A stretch of 64,000 bases of DNA from 2-12-FULL-35-23 sp965196985 (GCA_965196985.1 CBDALO010000008.1:124001-188000); one strand, 5' to 3'. Positions 1 through 10,751 are shown, counted from the first letter of the stretch. The notes: generated by a model from the letters alone, not told the origin. Program-made: numbers and translations.

Positions 1-125
1 GCTCCTGCTTTTTTAGGCATCAACTGCTTTTCATTCAGCTCGCGCTCAAGCTGACGTAAAAAACGTGCTTCTTCTCTCTCATCAGCAGGGCTTAACGATT
101 CCTTTTTAAATAAAAATTCGCTCAT
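1..125 (-). CDS. hypothetical protein, 5' part only (runs off window)
   Basis: A minus-strand frame opens with ATG at 125 and runs out of the left edge after 41 codons (begins MSEFLFKKESLSPADEREE). It is charged and probably helical. Its ATG overlaps the TGA stop of the upstream gene by four bases (ATGA), so the two are translationally coupled. No family recognised. Confidence 0.5.
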   Translation of the reverse strand, partial: MSEFLFKKESLSPADEREEARFLRQLERELNEKQLMPKKAG

Positions 126-553
126 ACTTCTCCTCGTACGGCTTCCCAGCTAAAAAGGGGTTCACCGTCTTCTCGTTTTAAGACATGCTTTAATTCTTTA
201 TCCTTAAACAGTTCGCGCACGTAACTTGAGCAATTCACACTTTTATCCTCAGACTTTAGGATCCAGGACACTAAATCCTCGCGCATAAACGCAGAACCGG
301 TAATCTCTTTAATCGTATGGGGAATGGTGTAGGTATTACGAAGATAAAACGTGCCGGTGTAACGATGCCCAACAGGGAGCTCCTTCACTTCTTTTTCAAG
401 CTCCGTCACCACATTGCTCAGTGTGTGATGGATTTGTTCGTACTCTGCTTGGCCTGCCTTTTTCACAAGGATGGCTTGGTTGTATTTCAGCATCCGTAAC
501 ATGCTGTGTAAATTACTGACTTGTGAACGCGCGCGTTTTAATGCACCAGGCAT
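122..553 (-). CDS. hypothetical protein, 143 aa
   Basis: Unrecognised soluble protein starting MPGALKRARSQVSNLH. The N-terminal half (about residues 5-60) is rich in Leu, Lys and Glu and could form a coiled coil or helical hairpin; the C-terminal half is mixed. No signal peptide or membrane segment. It overlaps the following gene at its stop and lies downstream of the transfer region on the same strand, so it may be a late gene of the same transcript. An AGGAG-like sequence precedes the ATG. Function unknown. Confidence 0.5.
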   Translation of the reverse strand: MPGALKRARSQVSNLHSMLRMLKYNQAILVKKAGQAEYEQIHHTLSNVVTELEKEVKELPVGHRYTGTFYLRNTYTIPHTIKEITGSAFMREDLVSWILKSEDKSVNCSSYVRELFKDKELKHVLKREDGEPLFSWEAVRGEV

Positions 554-686
554 GTGTGCTCCTCTTCATTCTTCTGGGTTAAGGAAAGCGGTATTTTCCC
601 TGAGTGCTCACGAAAACGCAAGTCAACAAATACCAACCAACCTTTATTACGCTTTGGTTAATCGACTAATCAAGTAGACTCAATTA

Positions 687-1016
687 TCACTCAGTGAGCA
701 TGACTTGAGAGGCAACACTGTTATTTGTTTTCAGTAATTGAGTTTTGATTGCTAAAAACTCATCCTTAATCAGCGCATCTGGGATATTAGCATTACGTAA
801 AAGCGGCTGTTGCTGTTTTACCTGATCCCAAGCCACGCCCTTTTGATGCGCTAAGGTAGACAGTTCCTCACCTGAACGGCGCTGGTAAATTGTCCAGACA
901 AAGTCAATGACGCGCACAGCAATAAGGTCGCTCTTAATCACCGGTTCTAACCAGCGACCTTGCGCTATTTCATAGTACGCTTGGGTGTCGTTGATTAATA
1001 GCTTCTGTATTCGCAA
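687..1016 (-). pseudogene. duplicated 3' fragment of the Panacea/SocA-like gene
   Basis: The frame (about 100 codons from INDTQAYYEI to VMLTE) repeats the C-terminal half of the complete gene at 1594-2136, with about 95% DNA identity over roughly 760-992 versus 1660-1891. It has no ATG of its own; the only start is a TTG inside the end of the neighbouring membrane-protein gene. This fragment probably carries the ancestral C-terminus (IKDEFLAIKTQLLKTNN), because the upstream copy ends in an unrelated tail. Likely the remnant of a tandem duplication around 995-1650. Confidence 0.65.
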
Positions 1017-1579
1017 TAAACTAATTTCACCGCAAGATAGCTTAGCACTACACCGATTAAAAGAGATAAAATAGAAAATCCTAATAAAGTTTGTTGATTA
1101 ATACTACCAGCCATTGACATCATGACAGTAATTAAAGAAATAAATACAGGATTAATAACGTAAAAATAAACTAGCCATGATGGAAAAATCTCCAAACAAT
1201 AGCAAGCAAATGCGTAACTAGTAAAAATTATCATTGTCATCACAAAGAAACAATTGAATGCAAAAATCCCAATACTAACATCAACATTATAATGACAGGC
1301 TGCTAGAAACCAAAATAATCCAACTGCACAATATGGAATGAATAAACTTGTGAAAACGGTTATTGCTTTTATTATCTGATTCGTTGATTTTTTAAACAAG
1401 GCATAGAATAACCCTGGTAGTAAGGTAATATAAAGCAATAGCAATGAGAAATGCAGCGCGCCATTTATCAAGCTAGAAATGCTCAGATAAATATTTTTTA
1501 TGCCAGGCAAAGAAACGACTGTTAAAAAAATATTAAAACCAATAAAAATAAGCAAAAAAATTTTCAATCTCTTATTCAT
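995..1579 (-). CDS. multi-spanning membrane protein, unknown; possible toxin partner of the Panacea gene
   Basis: Starting at the ATG preceded by GAAGGATT, the product is about 194 aa (MNKRLKIFLLIFIGFN...). It has five to six hydrophobic segments and few charged residues. A longer frame reaching 1648 exists but lacks a good ribosome-binding site. It follows the Panacea/SocA-like gene on the same strand with a 14-bp gap. In PanAT toxin-antitoxin systems the Panacea-domain antitoxin is paired with very diverse toxins, some membrane-acting, so this could be the toxin; that is inference from position only. The insert lies between two copies of the antitoxin 3' end. Confidence 0.55.
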   Translation of the reverse strand: MNKRLKIFLLIFIGFNIFLTVVSLPGIKNIYLSISSLINGALHFSLLLLYITLLPGLFYALFKKSTNQIIKAITVFTSLFIPYCAVGLFWFLAACHYNVDVSIGIFAFNCFFVMTMIIFTSYAFACYCLEIFPSWLVYFYVINPVFISLITVMMSMAGSINQQTLLGFSILSLLIGVVLSYLAVKLVYCEYRSY

Positions 1580-1593
1580 GTTAAATCCTTCTT

Positions 1594-2136
1594 TTAAATA
1601 CTCGCTACTTTTAAATGCTGGTGTCTTCTGTATTGCTGCCTTAAGCAATTAAATTCCGCCTTAATCAACGCATCTGGGATATTGGCATTACGTAAAAGTG
1701 GCTGTTGCTGTTTCACCTGATCCCAAGCCCCGCCCTTTTGATGCGCTAGGGCGGACAGTTCTTCACCTGAACGGCGCTGGTAAATTGTCCAGACAAAGTC
1801 AATGACGCGCACAGCAATAGGGTCACTCTTAATCACCGGTTCTAACCAGCGACCTTGCACTATTTCGTAGTACGCTTGGGTGTCGTTGATCTTTTTGACC
1901 TGACCGCCACGTTTGAACGCATAATAAAGGCTGGGGTAAACTGGCCCATAAGGCCAGGCTTCAGGCGCTTCATCCATGAGCTTGCGATCAAAAAACACCA
2001 AGCCCCATCCATGAACAAGATAAATGAGTTTCACTACTTTAAGTAAATCCATTACTACTCGATCACGCTTCGCGTTAAGAATCAGCGTATTGGCTACAGC
2101 AACCGGACAATGCAAGTAAGTTGTTTTTATCGGCAT
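1594..2136 (-). CDS. Panacea (DUF4065)/SocA-like protein, putative antitoxin
   Basis: 180 aa. Residues 10-130 resemble the Panacea domain: AVANTLILNAKRD at the start, then LLKVVKLIYLVHGWGLVFF, then EAWPYGPVYPSLYYAFK, the typical helix and WxxGPVxxxLY pattern. Family members act as antitoxins or as proteolytic adaptors (SocA). The ATG has a GGGGAAG Shine-Dalgarno sequence. The last about 20 residues (NCLRQQYRRHQHLKVASI) differ from the duplicate copy at 687-1016, so the C-terminus was probably replaced when the neighbouring membrane gene was inserted. It may be a functional antitoxin or a damaged one. Confidence 0.6.
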   Translation of the reverse strand: MPIKTTYLHCPVAVANTLILNAKRDRVVMDLLKVVKLIYLVHGWGLVFFDRKLMDEAPEAWPYGPVYPSLYYAFKRGGQVKKINDTQAYYEIVQGRWLEPVIKSDPIAVRVIDFVWTIYQRRSGEELSALAHQKGGAWDQVKQQQPLLRNANIPDALIKAEFNCLRQQYRRHQHLKVASI

Positions 2137-2151
2137 ACACTTCCCCTGTGA

Positions 2152-3195
2152 TTACTCATTGAGAGACTTTATTGCGGTTGAATGAATCAAAGGACGTTGT
2201 TGAGCAAGGACACTCGCGTCGGTAAAGCGCAACATGGAGTTGCTTGCGTAATCGGCCTGCGTGTCAATGGCAAGCCATTGTCGCTTGAAACGCTCCGCAC
2301 AAAATCCCGTGGTGTTACTGCCAGCAAAAGGATCCAAGACAAGATCCCCTGGATCAGTTAAAAACTCAATAAAGAAATTAATGAGTCCTTTAGGCATTCT
2401 TGCTGGATGAGGAGGCTGCTGTTGTGCTCGGCATTGTTGTAAATACGAGTCGTTTGATGCACTGTTAGCGTAACTTAATACATTATGCGGAAGTCGTACG
2501 GATCGTTTTTCGTCAAGCGCTTCGAGTTCAAACAGGTTATGCGGAATACTGCCGCCATTATCTTGTAAAAAACCCTGTTGACTAATGTGATGCTCAGAAG
2601 GCCGTGTACCGGCGTTCAACGAACGCTTCGTAATCATGCGTTTCATGTTTTTTGAATAAGGTCTGAATACCTTCGTGTTATCGGCTTTCGGCAGGTCACT
2701 TTTTGCTAACCACCAAAGATGCGTATAGCTGTCAACCGCTCGCCAGCGGTTCACCGTCACCCACTGAGCGGGTGAAGGTAAGCGAGAGGGGTTATAGCAA
2801 ATAAATTCCTGAATCAAGCGCAAGTCAGAGTGCGGGTTGTTCACCAGACTGGACAAACACTCCCAAGGTAATAACGATTGAACAGGGCGACCCGCTTCCC
2901 ACGCATTGCCCAGTTCAATGATCAATGAACCATCCGGTGCCAGGAGCTCTGAGAAAAGCGGCGCTAACTGGCTAAACCAATCAAGATACGCTTGCCCTAA
3001 TCGATTGCCATACTGTTTTTTCTTGTTCAGTGGAAACGGCGGCGAAGTAAGAATTAAATTAACACGGTCAGCATACTGCTGACCCAGTGAACCTCGACAA
3101 AGCGTCATTGCATCGCCTACAAAGTAGTGCCCGTAAGCCGTTTGATAAAACGCATTCGATAATGCGTGTCTGTGTTGAGTGAATGAGTCTGTCAT
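2152..3195 (-). CDS. orphan DNA methyltransferase (beta-class, N4-cytosine/N6-adenine type)
   Basis: 347 aa. The catalytic motif IV appears first (LTSPPFPLNKKKQYG, about residues 49-63) and the AdoMet-binding motif I near the C-terminus (DPFAGSNTTGFCAERF, about residues 288-303), the permuted order of beta-class amino-methyltransferases. The S-P-P-F core fits N4-cytosine or some N6-adenine enzymes. No restriction endonuclease is adjacent, so it is a solitary enzyme, perhaps protecting plasmid DNA during transfer. Its ATG overlaps the stop of the upstream 115-aa gene (ATGA), placing it in the traI-distal operon. Confidence 0.85.
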   Translation of the reverse strand: MTDSFTQHRHALSNAFYQTAYGHYFVGDAMTLCRGSLGQQYADRVNLILTSPPFPLNKKKQYGNRLGQAYLDWFSQLAPLFSELLAPDGSLIIELGNAWEAGRPVQSLLPWECLSSLVNNPHSDLRLIQEFICYNPSRLPSPAQWVTVNRWRAVDSYTHLWWLAKSDLPKADNTKVFRPYSKNMKRMITKRSLNAGTRPSEHHISQQGFLQDNGGSIPHNLFELEALDEKRSVRLPHNVLSYANSASNDSYLQQCRAQQQPPHPARMPKGLINFFIEFLTDPGDLVLDPFAGSNTTGFCAERFKRQWLAIDTQADYASNSMLRFTDASVLAQQRPLIHSTAIKSLNE

Positions 3196-3539
3196 GCTGC
3201 CCCCTGCTCTTCTAAGTCCGCTGCTTGCTTACCACGCAAGTAGGTTTTGACTTTTTGCTGAATGAGCAACAGTAAACTCTCTGCCTCAAATAACGGCTCA
3301 CTGATCTTGGTCTGATCAAACACACACCGAATCACTTCTTTGAGGATCAGATTATTTTCAGTCAGGGCTTGCAACAGCGGATCAATGACTTGCTCTTCTT
3401 CACCCTTCTCTGTCTTTGCGACTTTTAAACCCAGCTCAATTAAATCCAGTGCCATGTGCTCAGTACGTTTCCCTTTGTGCTGAGCGAGCACATCAACTTC
3501 ACTCCAGGTGTTACCACCAATGTCTAACGTAATATCCAT
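3192..3539 (-). CDS. hypothetical 115-aa protein downstream of traI
   Basis: Small acidic protein (MDITLDIGGNTWSEVDVLAQ...). The N-terminal WSEVDVLAQHKGKRTEHMALDLIELGLKV could form a ribbon-helix-helix-like unit followed by helices, a pattern seen in relaxosome accessory proteins, but similarity is not strong enough to name it. It sits 30 bp after traI and is translationally coupled to the methyltransferase gene. Probably a transfer-region accessory gene. Confidence 0.5.
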   Translation of the reverse strand: MDITLDIGGNTWSEVDVLAQHKGKRTEHMALDLIELGLKVAKTEKGEEEQVIDPLLQALTENNLILKEVIRCVFDQTKISEPLFEAESLLLLIQQKVKTYLRGKQAADLEEQGAA

Positions 3540-3569
3540 TTGTTCTCCTCATTGTTGTTAATGATTAAA

Positions 3570-6500
3570 TCAGCGCTCACCGATTTCTCTCCCGCGTGTT
3601 TTGCTTGTTTGCTGAGGTGAGGCCAGTGTTTGTTCTTGCTCTTCACGTTGCAAGCGTTTTGCTAATGCCGTTAACCGACGGTTCTCACGGTGATAGGCTT
3701 CGGTAGGTATTCGTTCGGGCTGATAGGTAGGCGGCTTAGGCCGTGTCAACGGCGGTTCTTTTGGCAGCGTAGGCGGTTTGGGTGCAGACGGTCGTTTTTC
3801 ATTTGCTAATCGTTTGGCTTGATTGGCAAGCCATTTTTCTTCAGCGCGTATGATCCGTTGATAATGAGCCTGCTCTTTCTCCGGTGTTAAAATCGCTTGA
3901 AGCGTTTTAAGCGGGAGCGGCTGCTGCATTTGTTTGATGACTTCTGCCAACCCTTTCTCACGCAGCAAATCATTAAAGTCGCCTCGATGAGCAATGGTTT
4001 GCGCGTCGGGAAGCAAAACCGCTACCGTCTTTCCTGCGGCTTCTAACCGTGCTACTGCTTTTTCAATTAACTGATTGGTGTAGGTTTGCACCCCATCATG
4101 ATCTAAACACAACACTACCTTATCTGCGAGCTGGTCTAAATGAATGTTGGCAAAGTTAGATTTCCCTAGCACGGCTAATACATGTGCCTTTTTGTTCGCC
4201 TCAACCAGACTTAATCCCGTTTCAATGCCTTCGGCTAAATACGTAATGCTGCGCTCGGCGGCGTGATTCAGCACAATACCGTACCCTTTACTGGGGCCAT
4301 AGGTTTGTTTAGCCACTGCTGAGCGAGTGTCTTTCTGTGCGGTTTGTCGGTCGAGCTTAATCACCTGGACATGATGAATCGCACCCTGCTCATCCTTAGC
4401 AAACGCTAATAAGGCGGGCGTTTTGAATTTACTCTCCCCTTTTGCCGGTTGACTGTTAATCCAGGGTAAAAAGCGTAAGTCCGCCTGTTGAGTGTTATGT
4501 ACCTTGCGGTGGTCGTTGAGGTACTCTTCGGCCAACGTGCCTTTGATCGGTTTAGATACGCGGTAAAGTAATTGCGCGTAATCTTGCGTGGTACTTTTGC
4601 TGCTTTTTTCTTTCACGTGAGACGGTTGAGGCCGGTGAACAGGGTCAGGCAGGGAACCGTGCCCCAGAAAGTCAGACGCATAGCGCAGTACCGCTTTAAA
4701 ATCACTCAAGCCTTGCTCTAAACTAATTAAGGAAAGCAGATTCCCCTTCTCGCCTGTTTCATGATTAAACCACAAACCGGTTTCCAGATTAATCGCCAAG
4801 CTGCCCTTACTGCCGTAACGCAATTGACCACGTCCAGAGAGCTTGTTGTTCGGCTCCCCTAATAACGTAATCGCTAGCCGTTCGGTTTGTTGTGCCAGTG
4901 CGAGTGCACTCAGTGAGTCAGCGTGCTTTCTCGGGGTTTTGCGCACTCGGTAGATGTGAGGATGCAATTCTTGCTCGACTGCTCCTAGTGTTATTGATGG
5001 TTTTAATCGCTCCGAGTTGCTGGCACTAAAGTACGCTTCTTCTTCAGTGCGTGAGCTTTGCTTTGTTGGTTGATCGAGTGCACTCAGTGAGTCAGGTGCT
5101 TTCTGGTTTTGCGCATCGGTAGACTCGACTAACCCCAACACTTCTAACGCAGAGGTTTTCTCAGCCGCTTGTTGTTTCTCCGGATCGCTTAAGCGACGAA
5201 TCAGCTCGGCTTTGTTATCGGTATAAATCACAACATTAGAAACGCCGCGTGAGAGATCCACGTAAAAGGTTTTGTGGGTGGTGGCATTCACCCGCCAGGA
5301 TAAGGCTAAGAAAATAACCGAGCGATCATCTAAGCCTTGCACACCCATCGAGGTGTAGGTGTAGGCATAGTCCCAATGACGATCACTGTCCTTTTGGGTA
5401 TCCAGCACTAACAAGTCGCCGTCTTCTTTGAGTAGGGTCACTTTCTCCTGATCAATGTGCTTGACTGTGTATTCAGTATTCGCTAGCCAACCGCTCTCTC
5501 GATTGGTTTGTCGCAACCGCAGTCGGTCACCCAGTGCTAACGGACTGGTTTGAGGGGTGAGCGCACTCATCTGTGCAGGAATCGCCAGCGTTGCAGGATT
5601 AAAGGTCATTTTGATTTGTGATTCGCGGTTTTGACAGCGCAATTCGTTACGGTCAGGGATCACTCCTAACACCGTCCAATGATCACCCGCATTAACCCCA
5701 CCAAAGGAGCGTGCAAAGTGCAATTCATCACCGGCTTGAAAGTTTTTGACATGCAATAAATCCGCTTGATCGAGATTCTTACTCACCCAGCGGGTGCTGC
5801 TGAGTTCCTCACCGTGAATCACGCCTTGTTCTTTTAAACCCGCACGAATCAGCGTATCAAGTATCTGACGGTCTTCGTGAGTATCGGCCACGACTAACGT
5901 TTTCGCTCGATGCTCAGGCGTTCTTGTTAAATAATCCTTCGCCATGGCTTCATAAAGACTCGGTTTGTTTTCTGGCGTTTCAGTGGCTTGATCCGCTGAA
6001 TCAATTTTTATGCCGTGTTTTTCTTCAATGGCTTTCGCTAAACTAAATTCTTTAGCCTCCTGGACAACGGGTTCGCCTGCTTCTTTGGGTTGACTAATCT
6101 CAATGAAGCTCGTAGTTGGAAAGGATTCAATGCCTTTGACGTCACGGTCAATCGTATCTTGTGGATTCAGTCGTTCGAGTTGCTCGGCAGACTGCGCAAT
6201 CGCTTTGTTGGCAGCGAATAACACCGCTTGTTTATAGCCAGGGTCTTGTTGGCGCATCACCTCGTTCATCTCCACATAAGGCAGCACACCCGCTGCTTGG
6301 GCGAGTGGGACAGGTTTGCCTGCTTCTACTGACGGGTTTTGATGTTTGTCCCCCACTAACAATGCACGGCCACCGGATTGAATCAGCTTATCTTCCAGGT
6401 CACTGAATAAACGACTCCCCAGCATCGAGACTTCATCCACAATAAACAGTGTCTTTGCTGTAAAGGTAATGCTGTCATCAAACACAAAGCGGTGAATCGT

Positions 6501-9500
6501 CACGGTTTCAATCCCTGCTGCTTTTAACCGACGCGAGGGATCAGGCAGTTGTAGCGAAGCATCCATTTTTTTAACCGCGACATGAGTGGGTGCTAAGCCA
6601 ATGACGTCAAACCCTGCTTTGAGAGCGTGTTCTTTTAACGTACGCATCATGGTGGTTTTACCGGTGCCTGATAAGCCTTGCACACTGACAAAGCGATCTG
6701 CTGTGGTTAACGCCAAACTCACGGCATTGCGTTGGCCTTGGGTTAAGCGTTCTGGCAGCTCCAGTGGTTGATCCGGTGAGGCAATCGGTGTGAGCGCTTG
6801 CTGACCCGCTTTGATCTTCTCAAAAATGCCTTGCTCTAATGCCAAGGCGCCTTGACTCGTCCACACGCTGTCCTTGCCTAAGAGTTGCCCTGCTTGCGCT
6901 TTGGCTTGAAAGGCCGCTTCAATGGCGTGGTCACTGACTTCCCCCAACGCATAGGTCATTGCCGTCATCACTAACTCTTTATGTTCAAACGCGGCTTCGC
7001 GTTCCCCCAGTTTCGCCAGCGCATAAGCCACTGCGGTATCAACACTGCCTTTTGCCTCACCACGCAAGGCACTGGCTACCGCTTCAAGATCATGACGAAT
7101 GGTTTGATCAGCGTATTGCACATCTCGGTAAATAAGTGAGGGTTGACCCGATGCCACTTGTGAGGCTTGCCAGGGCAATTTAGATTGGGTGAGTTGCTTC
7201 TTGGCTTTGGCTTCATCGAGAGTGAAGACTTGGAGTTGCTTTTGTCCGTCACTAAGCTCACTCAGTAGTTGACGGTTCATCTGATACGCAGCTAACGGCG
7301 TGCAAATGACTTGCTCGGTTTGATCGAGTTGGCTGGGCTTTTTTGTATACGCATAGTTAAGTGTCGCTTCTTGCAACGCCTCACGTGACCACTGAAAGAC
7401 TTGCCCCGCCCTTTCCACGTGCAGCCCGTCTGCCTCAACCCGCTTAACAGTAAAGACTTGCCCGACTTCAAGTTCGGGCTGTGCTTGCCAGGGCTTGTCT
7501 AAACGCAGTTGCTCGCCTTCGGCAATCGCTAATTGACTGGCGCGATTAACCCATAAGGTTTGAGGGGTAGTTAGATCCAACACGTTAATTTGACCCGACT
7601 CATCCTGGACAAGCAGGCTCGTTGGATCAGCAGGCTTTGCAGCTGCACGCGCTGTGTCAGGATCCACCACCCGATACACCGCACGACTGCGCGAATCCAT
7701 GCCGTTGACTAACAAGCGATCCCCTGGGCGATAAAAGCGGGCTTGGCTTTTCTCCGCGTCACTTAGGCTTTGTGTGGAGAGCACTTGAAAGGTGGTGCTT
7801 TGCCAACCCAGTTGCCCTTTCACTTGTTGGTGGCCACGGATTAACTGCACTAATTCGTTTTGTTGTTTGTTGGTGGTACACACTAACGTCGTTTGTTCAC
7901 GCTCAGCCTCACTGAGCTGCACGTAGTGTTTGGCTAAGGCTTGCAGCGGTTGTGCGCTGACCTTTAATTCAATGGGGGTTTGTTGACGCTGGATGGCATG
8001 ATAAACCGGTTGAATCCCTGCTTGTTCAACCGTCGCCATCACATGCCCTGCTTTAAAGTTCGTGGTGGCTTGGGTGTTATTCAGGAGGATCAATTTAGAT
8101 TTGCCTTTCTCCGCTAATTGATCAAGCTTTTTAAACGCGGCTAGGCTGAGCTTTTGGGCATCGTGAACCAGGATACAATCATGCTGGGTATTGAATTGCC
8201 CTAAAAAACCATTCAAGGCTTGTTCACGGCGAAAGCTAAACCCCGCCACGGTTTGCACCAAGTCAGGCTTTTGACTAAAAAAATCCGCAATCCAATCAAA
8301 CAACGAATAATGCGCCTTAGAGCGCTGTACCGCTTGTTGCAGCTGGTTTGCTTGTGTCTTTCCAACATGCAGCACTTGCACCGGTACACGCTTCGCTTCG
8401 GTTTGCGTGACCAAGGTTTGAATCAAGTCTTTCTCCTGGTGAAAGCCATTCACCTGAATCACTTGTACACGATCCTTACTGGCCAGTAAGGTATCAGCAA
8501 GGTTGGCTGAGCGCTCCTCAGGTAAGGGCACAGATTGACTGCTTCCTCGGCTGGCTTTAATTTGTTTGATCAGCGCTTTCTCTTCGGCTAAGAGTGCCGG
8601 TGTGGTGTAGTATTGCCCCGCCTTTCCCAGGAGCTCACCGGTTTTAAATTGATGGGCAATTTCCAGCTCAATGGCTTGGTAATCCAATTTCCCGTCAGCA
8701 AACCGAAAGGCTTGTCGCACTAAATCGCCATGGCTCATTCGGGTGGCATATTCCCCTAAGTGCCACGCAGCAAAATGCAAAGCACGGTTGCTGATTTGAT
8801 CACGTTGGATCTTGGGTGGTGCTTTAACTGTAGGGTCTTCGTTAAGGCGATCTTTGCTGGCTTGAATAACACGGTCTAAATTCACATCCAGCTTAGCGAT
8901 CTCGTCTTTCCAATACTGTTTGAGCTGACCACTGTTAATCGCTTGCTTGAGTTGACGTGAGTCCAGTGCAGCCACCTCAGCAGCGCGGGCACTGCTTAAC
9001 CCCTTTTCTTTTAAGAGTGTCGTGATCTGTTGGCGTCGTTTAGAAAAGTAATCCAGCGTAGCTTGGTCGATACCGACAATATCAAAGTTACCGTGTGTAT
9101 CCGTGATACGAATCTGATAACCGAGCTTTTTCACTCGACTGGCTAAGTCATTGGCGTGTAGAAGTCCGTAAAACTTTTGATCCCGATACAGTTGTTCAAA
9201 AGTGCCTTCATTTTTTGAAGAGACTTTATTTGCCGAAGCTAACGAGCGCCATTTACCGTCTGCGGTTTGGGTGACATTAAACACAATGTTGTGCGTATGG
9301 CGCAAAGGGTCTAACTCACGAGAGGTGGTATGTGGATGCTGTGCCATCACGAGCTTGCCGGTATTCTCGTAGTGTAATGCCTCTTTAGTGCGAATGCGCG
9401 CTTGGGCTAAATCTTTTTCAATCCGTGACAGAATAAAATCATTGGAATCCTGCACCACTTGTTCGAGTCGTTCATCACCACCAATCAATAACAACAAAGA

Positions 9501-9778
9501 AACCGATTTAGGCGGTGAGACTTGAATATCAAAGCCAGGGCGATGCACTAATCGTCCGTTCTCATGTTTACCTAACTCATCACCAGTCGGTAATTTGCCG
9601 TCCAAGAGATTAATATAAACGGTTGAATCAATCGTTTCTGACAAACCTAATGCTTTTGCTCCTTGGCCATACCAGCGCGCTACTTGCCCCATCGATTCTT
9701 TGTCACTCAGGTAATAATTATCCTTCTCCTGGTAATACTCCCAAGTCCCTGGTGAGCTGCTTTGTTTGAGAGGTTTAA
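3570..9778 (-). pseudogene. traI: TraI: MobF relaxase/RecD-like helicase with C-terminal Toprim region; 5' end severed by an IS
   Basis: Relaxase and helicase that nicks oriT and unwinds the transferred strand. The frame from 9692 encodes 2040 aa. It shows the TrwC-type relaxase domain (residues 1-300, metal-binding HTHN near 131), a degenerate RecD-like region, an active RecD-like helicase (Walker A GLSGTGKT near 1008), and a C-terminal region with Toprim hallmarks (AEGIETGLS near 1820, LDHDG near 1863). Upstream of 9692 the frame stays open to the IS edge at 9780 and encodes the family's catalytic-tyrosine segment (WEYYQEKDNYYLSD). The missing first codons lie at 10739-10751 beyond the IS. 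Removing the IS and one TA copy gives MITIIKPLKQ... in one frame, 2073 aa in total. As it stands the gene lacks a start before the tyrosines, so an N-terminally truncated product without nicking activity is expected. Confidence 0.9.
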
Positions 9779-9780
9779 TA

Positions 9781-10738
9781 GACCTTCTGCGAAACTAAAT
9801 ACTGGGCGAGCTTATGCTCGTTTGTAGTTTTAGAATCCGGCTTGAAGATTGAGAATCCCAGCAATAATATTAAATCTCATATTGTGTTTTCTGCGAAAAT
9901 TCCTATACACCTCCCCAAGAATGCGGAATTTTTTAAATTTTGAGAATTGATGTTCAACCCTAATACGGATCTTGCTGTGATTACGGTTATCCTCTTTTTG
10001 TTGAGTAGTTAATTTGCCGCCTTTGGGCTTTTTATGAGGTAAGTTAACCAAGGGGTCAGTATGTTGAATTCCTTGGTATCCTAGATCAGCATATTTTTCT
10101 GCTGGTGGCAGTGGGCTGCCACGTTGTCGGATCTTAATATCATGAACCCTCCCAGGCATTGTTTGAGAGACGTTGATTATTTTTCCGGATGTACTCATTG
10201 CTATCTCCACCTTTTGAGTATGTCTTTTCTTTTTACCAGAATAATAATCTTTACGTGGCTTCTTCTTTTTGGGGCGCTGAATAGGCTGCTCCGTTACATC
10301 CATTAATATAGCGCAAACCGCATCTTCTGTTAGGGTTCTGTCTTTTTTAATATGAATATGCTTGGCCACTAAGGGTTCTAAGCGTTTAAATAAGCGGCAG
10401 ACATTACTGTCATCCAAACCAACAAAGTAACCTAAGAATTCATGTGTTACATAAGTGCGATAGTACATCATGAGAAGCAAAAGGCGATCATGGTGCGTGG
10501 TGAGTTTCGGGCGCCTTCCCAGCTTACTAAACTCATCATCAAGTGATGACTTCACTTGTTGGTGTATCGTTTCAAAATCATCAAGGGTCAAACCAGTTAA
10601 CTTTTTAAAAATACGCGGGCGGTTACTGAGTTGCTGATAGCTTAATAGCATATGCCTTTCCATGAATGATTATTAATCAGGCAATTATAAGCAAATTTTA
10701 GCTAGTTTCTAGAACTGCCCTTAGTTACGCAGAAGGTC
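9781..10738 (-). mobile_element. IS5-family (IS427-like) insertion sequence, copy 1, in traI
   Basis: 958-bp element with inverted ends beginning GACCTTCTGCG(A/T)AACTAA, 17 of 18 positions matching. It is flanked by a TA duplication (9779-9780 and 10739-10740). TA duplication and a DDE_4-type transposase fit the IS427 group of IS5; the group assignment is inferred. Further copies lie at 15108-16065 and 42140-43097 and their transposases are identical in sequence, so transposition was recent. It splits traI after its fourth codon. Confidence 0.9.
9830..10663 (-). CDS. IS5-family transposase, copy 1
   Basis: 277 aa, single intact frame. N-terminal helix-turn-helix (residues 20-90, LTGLTLDDFETIHQQ...FLGYFVGLDDSNVCRLF). 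DDE catalytic residues are visible: D in ILMDVTEQPIQRP, D in YADLGYQGI, E in RIRVEHQFSKFKKF. The YYSGKKKRHTQKVEI segment is typical of the DDE_4 (HARBI1-like) clade. The short AT-rich stretch between the right IS end and the ATG presumably carries the promoter. Same direction as traI. Confidence 0.9.
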   Translation of the reverse strand: MERHMLLSYQQLSNRPRIFKKLTGLTLDDFETIHQQVKSSLDDEFSKLGRRPKLTTHHDRLLLLMMYYRTYVTHEFLGYFVGLDDSNVCRLFKRLEPLVAKHIHIKKDRTLTEDAVCAILMDVTEQPIQRPKKKKPRKDYYSGKKKRHTQKVEIAMSTSGKIINVSQTMPGRVHDIKIRQRGSPLPPAEKYADLGYQGIQHTDPLVNLPHKKPKGGKLTTQQKEDNRNHSKIRIRVEHQFSKFKKFRILGEVYRNFRRKHNMRFNIIAGILNLQAGF

Positions 10739-10751
10739 TAATGGTTATCAT
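10739..10751 (-). pseudogene. traI: severed start of traI (first four codons)
   Basis: On the minus strand 10751-10739 reads ATG ATA ACC ATT A, preceded by AAAGGATAG, a good Shine-Dalgarno sequence. Joined across the IS it continues in frame into the rest of traI. The ribosome therefore starts here and reads into the IS, while the bulk of traI lies beyond it. Confidence 0.8.

Noticed and set aside
6161..6771. Plus-strand frames opposite traI
   Set aside because: Antisense shadows of a strongly coding gene, with no family resemblance and no ribosome-binding sites.
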